Shown here in pieces: positions 58,551 to 64,000 of a stretch of DNA of 64,000 bases. Position numbers and translations under genes: made by a program. The stretch covers positions 186,001-250,000 of the forward strand of contig NZ_JBBGAZ010000001.1 of the NCBI RefSeq assembly GCF_037478305.1, read 5' to 3'. The notes under the pieces were generated by a model. It did not search any database, was not told where the DNA came from, and saw only the letters and a list, made by a program, of their open reading frames with translations. Each line of letters begins with the position of its first letter. Position 1 is the stretch's first letter. Source of the stretch: Cognatishimia coralii. GTDB lineage: Bacteria > Pseudomonadota > Alphaproteobacteria > Rhodobacterales > Rhodobacteraceae.

Positions 58551-59444
58551 TTAACCCGCGATAGAGGCCTGATAGATCCCATCGATGCTATCCGCGATCA
58601 CCGCGTTGAACTCGTCCTCGGTCTGCTGCGCGCTGAGGCCTTCGGTCAGGGCGCGCGAGAAAGAGGCGATCATGCCGGTGTTCTGGGCCAGAAGGCCATT
58701 GGCCTCTTCGCGGGAATAGCCACCAGAGAGGGCAACCACCTTGAGCACCTGCGGATGATCCACCAGCGCTTTGTATTGGTTCGCGTTGGTGGGCAGCGAG
58801 AGCTTCAGCATGATTTGCAGATTGTCATCCAGCGCGTCGAGCTCAGCAAGGATTGCATCGCGCACGAGGTCTTCGGTTTCGGCCTTGTCTGCGATGGTGA
58901 TGGTCACCTCTGGCTCGATGATTGGCATGAGGCCCTTGGCGATGATTTGTTTTGCGACTTCAAACTGTTGCGCGACATTGGCTTTGACGCCCTCGGCATT
59001 AGCGGCAGAGATCACAGAGCGCATTTTGGTGCCATAGATGCCCGCCGCATTCGCACGATCCAGCAGATCATCGAGATCTGGCATCGGCTTCATCAGTTGA
59101 ACGCCGTTTTCCTCGGCCTCAAGGCCTTTGTCGACCTTCAGGAAAGGCACCACGCCGCGTTTTTCCCAGATGTACTGCGCCGCTGGGATGCCGTCGATCT
59201 CGCCATCCATGGTGCGTTCAAACAGGATCGCGCCGACCACTTTGTCACCGTTAAACGCCGGAGATTGCGCGATCCGTGCGCGCATGGCGTGGATCATTCC
59301 AAACATTTCTTCGTCGCCGTTATAGGCGTCTTCCTCAACACCATAGAGGCGCAGCGCCTTGGGCGTCGAGCCGCCGGATTGGTCCAATGCTGCGATAAAA
59401 CCTTGGCCTTTGGCGATGAGGTCGGTCTGGGCGGAATTGGACAT
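58551..59444 (-). CDS. Class I fructose-bisphosphate aldolase
   Basis: This 297-residue Schiff-base aldolase acts in glycolysis and gluconeogenesis. It shows QGFIAALDQSGGSTPKALRLYG, AILFERTMDG, VPFLKVDKGLE, LMPIIEPEVTI and LKLSLPTN (Schiff-base Lys). It lies downstream of pgk on the same strand, with about 116 bases between them. Confidence 0.95.
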   Translation of the reverse strand: MSNSAQTDLIAKGQGFIAALDQSGGSTPKALRLYGVEEDAYNGDEEMFGMIHAMRARIAQSPAFNGDKVVGAILFERTMDGEIDGIPAAQYIWEKRGVVPFLKVDKGLEAEENGVQLMKPMPDLDDLLDRANAAGIYGTKMRSVISAANAEGVKANVAQQFEVAKQIIAKGLMPIIEPEVTITIADKAETEDLVRDAILAELDALDDNLQIMLKLSLPTNANQYKALVDHPQVLKVVALSGGYSREEANGLLAQNTGMIASFSRALTEGLSAQQTEDEFNAVIADSIDGIYQASIAG

Positions 59445-59560
59445 TTGTGTATCCTTTGGCAGAAAATAGGAGTGTTAGGCTCCTTCTAGGTCAGCCCCAG
59501 AAGGCGCGCAATGCTGGTACCGCTAACCCTCTCCGGAAAAGAAAAGGTTAAGCCGAATGG

Positions 59561-60739
59561 CTAGGATTGTAGAGCTGCCACGCCGGGTAGGGTCTTGCCT
59601 TCCATCCATTCCAGGAAGGCGCCGCCCGCGGTGGAGATATAGGTGAAGTCCTCGGCCGCGCCTGCGCCATTGAGGGCCGCGACGGTATCGCCGCCGCCTG
59701 CGACCGACACCAAGCTGCCTGCTTTGGAGAGGTCAGCCGCGGCTTTGGCGGCGGCGTTGGTTGCGGCGTTAAAGGGCTCGATTTCAAACGCCCCAAGAGG
59801 GCCGTTCCAGATCAAGGTCTTCGCTTGGGCCAGAATGCTTTCGATGCGGGCAACTGACTGAGGGCCAGCGTCAAGGATCATAGCGTCCGCAGGGCAGGCG
59901 TCAGAGGCGACGGTTTCGTTGTCGGCTCCGGCTTTGAATTCACGCGCGACGACCACGTCAGAGGGCAGAACCACGTCGCAGCCTGCGTCCTTGGCTTTGG
60001 CAAGGATTTCGCGGGCGGTGTCGGCGAGGTCATGTTCGCAAAGCGATTTGCCCACGTCGATGCCTTGGGCCGCAAGGAATGTATTGGCCATGCCGCCGCC
60101 AATCACCAGATGATCGACTTTCGCAACAAGGTTGCCCAAGAGTTCCAGCTTGGTGGACACTTTCGCGCCGCCGACGACCGCGACAACGGGGCGTTTTGGC
60201 GTGGACAGCGCCGCTTCCAAAGCGCTGAGTTCGGCTTGCATCAGGCGGCCTGCGCAGTTTGGCAGCAGTTTCGCCACGCCTTCGGTCGACGCATGCGCGC
60301 GGTGGGCGGCAGAGAAGGCGTCGTTGCAATAGATGTCGCCCAAAGTGGCAAGGAAGCCAGCCATTTGCGGGTCGTTGGCTTCTTCCATCGCCGTAAAGCG
60401 GGTGTTTTCGACAAGAACAACCGCGGTGGCAGGCAGATCGTCAATCATCTCGCGGCTGGGGCGTTCGATGAAGGTGACCTCTTCGCCAAAAGCCTCAGCA
60501 AGATAGGGCACGAGCGGGCTCAGTGACATTTCTGGGACATATTGCCCCTTCGGGCGACCGAAATGCGCGAGCATAATAGGGGAGCCGCCCGCCTTCACGA
60601 TATCGTGGATGGTCGGCACGATACGGTCGATCCGGGTGGTGTCGGTAACCTTGCCGTCTTCCATAGGAACGTTGATGTCCACGCGTACCAAGACGCGTTT
60701 GCCTGCCAGATCCATGTCGTCGAGGGTTTTCCAAGCCAT
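59561..60739 (-). CDS. pgk: Phosphoglycerate kinase
   Basis: This 392-residue enzyme of normal length has KRVLVRVDINVPMEDGKV, DRIVPTIHDIVKAGG, NCAGRLMQAE, VAVVGGAKVSTKLELLGNL, GGGMANTFL and the C-terminal VAGGGDTVAAL. ATG 60739 (MAWKTLDDMDL) is the conserved start. A longer in-frame extension upstream would run under the convergent cyclophilin gene and is rejected. Confidence 0.97.
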   Translation of the reverse strand: MAWKTLDDMDLAGKRVLVRVDINVPMEDGKVTDTTRIDRIVPTIHDIVKAGGSPIMLAHFGRPKGQYVPEMSLSPLVPYLAEAFGEEVTFIERPSREMIDDLPATAVVLVENTRFTAMEEANDPQMAGFLATLGDIYCNDAFSAAHRAHASTEGVAKLLPNCAGRLMQAELSALEAALSTPKRPVVAVVGGAKVSTKLELLGNLVAKVDHLVIGGGMANTFLAAQGIDVGKSLCEHDLADTAREILAKAKDAGCDVVLPSDVVVAREFKAGADNETVASDACPADAMILDAGPQSVARIESILAQAKTLIWNGPLGAFEIEPFNAATNAAAKAAADLSKAGSLVSVAGGGDTVAALNGAGAAEDFTYISTAGGAFLEWMEGKTLPGVAALQS

Positions 60740-60865
60740 AATGCCGTCTCCAATGTCCCGAATTTGCCCTGTGCATATAGGATTAATGCGACAGGTCAAT
60801 GGCAGCTTGGCAATCCTTTGGCGAGGCACTAGGTTAGCTTCAACGAATATAAACGGAGCAGCCAA

Positions 60866-61375
60866 ATGGCCGAGATCAAAGATCCCGAAAACACCATCCT
60901 GATGGAACTCAAAGACGGCACGGTCGTCATCGAACTTTTGCCTGACGTGGCGCCTGGTCACTGTGAGCGTATGAAGGAACTCGCGCGCTCGGGTCAGTAT
61001 GACAACGTCTGCTTTCACCGCGTGATCGACGGTTTCATGGCGCAGACCGGCGACGTGGCCAACGGCAATATGGAAAAGGATTTTAATATCCGCATGGCGG
61101 GCACAGGCGGATCTGATCTGCCGAACCTTAAGGCGGAATTCTCTGGTGTGCCTCATGATCGCGGCACCTTGGGCGCGGCACGTAGCCAAATGCCAGATTC
61201 TGCGAACTCTCAGTTCTTTATCAACTTTAAGGACAACCACTTCCTGAACCGTCAATATACCGTCTATGGCCGTGTGATTGAGGGCATGGAGCATGTGGAT
61301 GCCATCGTACGTGGCGAGCCGCCAATGGATCCTGATCGTATGATCTCGGTCAAAGTCGCAGCGGACGCGGAATAA
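60866..61375 (+). CDS. Peptidyl-prolyl cis-trans isomerase, cyclophilin type (cytoplasmic)
   Basis: This 169-residue cyclophilin has the signature VCFHRVIDGFMAQTGDVANG and the ending SQFFINFKDNHFLNRQYTVYGRVIEGMEHVD. There is no signal peptide, so it is likely cytoplasmic. It is followed by a second cyclophilin whose ATG overlaps its stop (TAATG). Confidence 0.96.
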   Translation: MAEIKDPENTILMELKDGTVVIELLPDVAPGHCERMKELARSGQYDNVCFHRVIDGFMAQTGDVANGNMEKDFNIRMAGTGGSDLPNLKAEFSGVPHDRGTLGAARSQMPDSANSQFFINFKDNHFLNRQYTVYGRVIEGMEHVDAIVRGEPPMDPDRMISVKVAADAE

Positions 61376-62010
61376 TGAACGGCGGGAGCAACAAACTCGT
61401 CGGTGTCGCCATGATGGTGGCAGTTCTGGGTGTGGGCGCTGTGTTTTTGGCGCAAGAAGGCACGCCGGGGCTGACCGATATCACCGAGGTCAGCAGCCAG
61501 TTGCCAGACTACGGTCTGGAAATCACCGTCAATGGTGAGGCCGAGGGTACGATTGTGATCGACCTCTTGGAGGGCGTTGCTCCGAACCATGTCGAGCGCA
61601 TTGTGACGCTGGCGCAGGAAGGGTCCTATGATGACGTGATTTTCCACCGCGTGATCGAGGGGTTCATGGCCCAGACGGGCGATGTGCAGTTCGGCAAAGT
61701 TGGCGGTGACAAGCGCATGGCGGGTCGCGGTGGCTCTAGCTATTCCGACCTTCTGCAGGAGTTCTCTGAGGTGCCATTTGAGCGTGGCACGGTTGGGATG
61801 GCTCGGGGCGGTCATAGCGTAGATTCTGCGAACTCCCAGTTCTTCATCATGTTTGATCAGGGCTATTTCCTAAACGGCCAATATACGGTTGTTGGTCAAG
61901 TGACCTCGGGCATGGATGTGGTCGATGCGATCAAACGCGGGCATCCGCGCTCGGGGGCTGTGGACGGGGATCCGGACCGGATGGTTTCGGTGAAGGTCAC
62001 ACAGAACTAA
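61375..62010 (+). CDS. Peptidyl-prolyl cis-trans isomerase, membrane-anchored or exported
   Basis: This 211-residue cyclophilin has an N-terminal hydrophobic segment (LVGVAMMVAVLGVGAVFLA) acting as a signal or anchor. The catalytic domain has DVIFHRVIEGFMAQTGDVQ, SANSQFFIMFDQGYFLNGQYTVVGQV. It is a periplasmic-side partner to the preceding gene, in a tandem pair. A terminator follows at 62031. Confidence 0.95.
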   Translation: MNGGSNKLVGVAMMVAVLGVGAVFLAQEGTPGLTDITEVSSQLPDYGLEITVNGEAEGTIVIDLLEGVAPNHVERIVTLAQEGSYDDVIFHRVIEGFMAQTGDVQFGKVGGDKRMAGRGGSSYSDLLQEFSEVPFERGTVGMARGGHSVDSANSQFFIMFDQGYFLNGQYTVVGQVTSGMDVVDAIKRGHPRSGAVDGDPDRMVSVKVTQN

Positions 62011-62030
62011 GGTTCCGATTATACCATTGA

Positions 62031-62059
62031 AAAGGCTCGGGGGTTCCCGGGCCTTTTTT
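62031..62059 (+). terminator. Rho-independent terminator after the cyclophilins
   Basis: AAAGGCTCGGG (62031-62041) pairs with CCCGGGCCTTT (62046-62056) with one wobble, followed by a T-tract. Confidence 0.85.
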
Positions 62060-62075
62060 GTTTCCGGCTCGAAGC

Positions 62076-62121
62076 GCCTGCGAACGCAGGCAGGGCCATC
62101 GTCGGTTCGACGATGGCCCTG
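62076..62121 (+). repeat. Long perfect hairpin upstream of the DUF3179 gene
   Basis: A 14-bp perfect stem (62091-62104 with 62108-62121; outer bases CAGGGCC/GGCCCTG) with a 3-base loop is preceded by a 6-bp hairpin (62076-62091). No T-tract follows. It lies about 97 bases before the next start codon. Confidence 0.6.
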
Positions 62122-62217
62122 CGGTACCGATGACCACCCATCACAAGCACGTTAGGGGGGCTATGCAGGTGGGGTTTATTGGTCCCAGATGAGGCTAACG
62201 TTATAGGGAGCCCCATC

Positions 62218-63192
62218 ATGTTCGCACGATCTATCCTTTTCGCCGCAGGCCTCAGCCTCGCCGTAAGCTCGGCTTTCGCAAGCCCCGCGCGCTGGGTCTT
62301 TGAGTGGCCCAATACGGATTTTGAGCAGACCTCGATTGAGGATTGGACGGAAATCCTGTCAGGCGGCCCGCCCAAAGACGGCATCCCAGCAATTGACGAC
62401 CCGGTCATGGTGCCAATCAAAGAAGGCGCGCAGATCGGCGAGCGCGAGCCGGTGATCACGGTTGAAATCGAAGGCGAGCTGCCGCGGGCCTATCCGATCC
62501 GTTACCTCACATGGCATGAAATCGTGAATGATCAGGTCGGAGATATCCCCGTCGCTGTCACCTTCTGCCCGCTTTGCAATTCCGGTATCACCTTTGATAG
62601 GCGGGTCGGCGACCGCGTGCTGAGTTTCGGCGTCTCTGGCAAGCTGCGCAACTCGGACATGGTCATGTATGACCGCGAGACCGAAAGCTGGTGGCAACAG
62701 GCCATTGGCACGGGCATTGTGGGCGAGATGAACGGGGTCGAACTCACGACCCTGCCGACCTGGATGGAGAGCTGGCGTCAATTCGCCGAGCGCAATCCGG
62801 ATGGCTTGGTGATGGCAGAGCCTCGGTTCGGACGGCCTTACGGGCGCAATCCTTACGTGAATTACGACAGTTCAGCGCGGCCGTTCCTCTATCAAGGCGA
62901 AAACCCACCGCATGGCATTCCGCCGCTGGTGCGTGTGATCCGTGTGGGTGACCGCGCCTGGCCAATGACGCGGCTGCGTGAGGCCGGAGAGGTCACCGAG
63001 GCAGGCGTGACGCTGACATGGACCGAAGGGCAGGCGTCAGCATTGGACGGGCGTGACATTGCGAAAAGCAAAGAGGTCGGCACCGTGCGTGTGAAAGACG
63101 CAAGCGGCAAGGATCTGGCGCATGATGTGATGTTTGCTTTCGCCTATCATGCGTTCTGGCCGAATGGGGAGTGGATGCTGGGGGACGGGTAA
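62218..63192 (+). CDS. DUF3179 secreted protein
   Basis: This 324-residue protein has a signal peptide (MFARSILFAAGLSLAVSSAFA) and the DUF3179 motif VTFCPLCNSGITFDR, in which CPLC could bind metal. Conserved AYPIRYLTWHEIVND and the SDMVMYDRETESWWQQ region are also present. Function is unknown. ATG 62218 follows GGGAG and is preferred to GTG 62179. Confidence 0.88.
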   Translation: MFARSILFAAGLSLAVSSAFASPARWVFEWPNTDFEQTSIEDWTEILSGGPPKDGIPAIDDPVMVPIKEGAQIGEREPVITVEIEGELPRAYPIRYLTWHEIVNDQVGDIPVAVTFCPLCNSGITFDRRVGDRVLSFGVSGKLRNSDMVMYDRETESWWQQAIGTGIVGEMNGVELTTLPTWMESWRQFAERNPDGLVMAEPRFGRPYGRNPYVNYDSSARPFLYQGENPPHGIPPLVRVIRVGDRAWPMTRLREAGEVTEAGVTLTWTEGQASALDGRDIAKSKEVGTVRVKDASGKDLAHDVMFAFAYHAFWPNGEWMLGDG

Positions 63193-63213
63193 ACACCGTA
63201 TTCCCAAAATAGA

Positions 63214-63246
63214 AAGCCCCGCGAAAATCTCGCGGGGCTTATTTTT
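63214..63246. terminator. Rho-independent terminator between DUF3179 and MetE-like genes
   Basis: AAGCCCCGCG (63214-63223) pairs perfectly with CGCGGGGCTT (63231-63240), followed by ATTTTT on the plus strand. The AAAATAGAAAG on the other side gives a weaker minus-strand T-tract. Confidence 0.88.
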
Positions 63247-63264
63247 GTTACCAATCCAGAATAA

Positions 63265-64000
63265 TCAGTTCCGCGCTTCCGCCAAATCCGCGCCTGTGCG
63301 CAGGTTGCGGAGTTTCTTCCACGTCACGTCCGGGTCAATCTTGCCATAGCCCGCGAAGGTGCCAAAGCCGCAATCGGTGCTCGCCACCACGCGGTCCATC
63401 CCGACAATATCGATGAAGCGCTGCAGACGCTGGGCGATAAGTTCTGGGTGTTCGACATAGTTCGAGCAGGTGTCAATCACGCCAGGCGCGAGGATCTTAT
63501 CCTCTGGGATATCGGCATCGCGCCAGACGGTCCATTCGTGTTCATGGCAGGGATTGGCGCTTTCGAACAAGATCGTGTTCGGGCGCGCAGACAGCACGAT
63601 ATCAATGACCTTTTCCAAGGCGATATCATGGTCATGCGGGCCTTCGTAGTTGCCCCAGCAAAGGTGCATCCGCATCCGGTCGGCAGGCAGGCCTTCGGTT
63701 GCGGCGTTCAGAGCCTCGACATTGGCGGCGGCCATTTTCACGAATTCTTCTTCAGTCGCGTCCTGATAGCCCGTGTGGCGCGACATCGCGAGATCGGGGC
63801 AGTCGAATTGAATATCAAGACCTGCATCCAGAATGGCCTCATATTCAGGGCGCATCGCACTGGCCAAAGCCTCTAGATAGGCTTCGTGGCTGGAGTAGTA
63901 TTTGTTCACCTGAAAGGCTGTGATCAGACCCGGAGATGCCGCATTCATAAAAGCGCGCGTTCCTTGGCCCTCTTTATCGAGCGCCTCTTTATAGCGGCGA
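63265..64000 (-). CDS. Cobalamin-independent methionine synthase (MetE C-terminal type), 5' end missing
   Basis: This protein fragment resembles the zinc methyltransferase domain of MetE. It has the zinc ligands HLC in RMHLCWGNYEG, the Glu in LFESANP and the Cys in VASTDCGFG, plus SPGLITAFQVNKYYSS. The frame is open to the window edge (RRYKEALDKEGQGTRAF before the first Met), so the start lies outside. Stand-alone members of this family are common in roseobacters and use homocysteine or other thiol acceptors; the true substrate is unknown. Confidence 0.88.
   Translation of the reverse strand, partial: RRYKEALDKEGQGTRAFMNAASPGLITAFQVNKYYSSHEAYLEALASAMRPEYEAILDAGLDIQFDCPDLAMSRHTGYQDATEEEFVKMAAANVEALNAATEGLPADRMRMHLCWGNYEGPHDHDIALEKVIDIVLSARPNTILFESANPCHEHEWTVWRDADIPEDKILAPGVIDTCSNYVEHPELIAQRLQRFIDIVGMDRVVASTDCGFGTFAGYGKIDPDVTWKKLRNLRTGADLAEARN

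Noticed and set aside
58541..58554. TTAA-N6-TTAA resembling a CtrA site
   Set aside because: Spacing is six rather than seven, and it overlaps the aldolase stop codon.
60740..61294. Long N-terminal extension of pgk
   Set aside because: The extension lies opposite the cyclophilin gene, and the conserved Pgk start is ATG 60739.
1..64000. CRISPR arrays, insertion sequences, integrases, toxin-antitoxin or restriction-type defence islands
   Set aside because: No regularly spaced repeats, transposase motifs or defence-gene signatures were seen. The GTA cluster is the only phage-derived system recognised.

Overview
The window is chromosomal DNA of a marine alphaproteobacterium of the family Rhodobacteraceae/Roseobacteraceae (roseobacter group). 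The case rests on the secDF-ccmABCDG block, a three-gene pyruvate dehydrogenase operon whose E1-beta carries its own lipoyl domain, a DMSP lyase of the DddP family, a LuxR/LuxI quorum-sensing locus, and a complete RcGTA-type gene transfer agent (GTA) cluster in the usual g1 to g15 order. I cannot fix genus or species.

Layout. 1-10762: end of der, a DUF2235 hydrolase, serS, yajC-secD-secF, a TauE-like permease, a Mth938-domain protein and cytochrome c maturation genes ccmA-B-C-D-G. 10759-19140: small enzymes and envelope proteins, purB, an alpha/beta hydrolase-OsmC fusion, dddP and a DUF3445 (N-demethylase-like) gene. 19193-20973: glnB-glnA. 21277-22957: tRNA-Leu(UAG) followed by a two-gene unit that looks like the GTA head-spike genes (base plus fibre); the fibre carries an SGNH-type esterase signature. 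23148-24482: trigger factor. 24726-26877: an XRE regulator, a LuxR gene split by one in-frame amber codon exactly at the domain linker, and a LuxI synthase. 27077-28316: rpsF-rpsR-rplI. 28566-30961: an unknown membrane protein and two convergent YceI genes, one fused to cytochrome b561. 31119-36821: fabD-fabG-acpP-(HisA-like)-fabF-mltG. 36828-38101: siderophore-interacting flavoprotein and a VOC protein. 38207-52523: promoter, leader and full structural GTA cluster. 52480-57823: DksA-like protein, cysE and the pdhA-VOC-pdhB-pdhC operon. 58104-64000: ftsB-like gene, class I fructose-bisphosphate aldolase, pgk, two cyclophilins, a DUF3179 protein and the start-truncated end of a MetE-like gene.

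How it fits together. The GTA cluster is open and in frame throughout, and a probable spike locus lies only 16 kb away, with a quorum-sensing locus between them. In Rhodobacter capsulatus, GTA production and recipient capsule are under quorum-sensing control, so a LuxR-type regulator that appears to lose its DNA-binding domain unless the amber codon is read through is the most intriguing single feature. The second is the GTA leader: a TTGACA promoter, a terminator-like hairpin inside a 19-codon leader frame, and ATGA-type overlaps linking the leader frames to g1. Several families of small folded intergenic repeats are also present, one with compensatory base changes between its two copies.

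Limits: all calls are from reading the sequence and remembered family motifs; no search or structure prediction was run.
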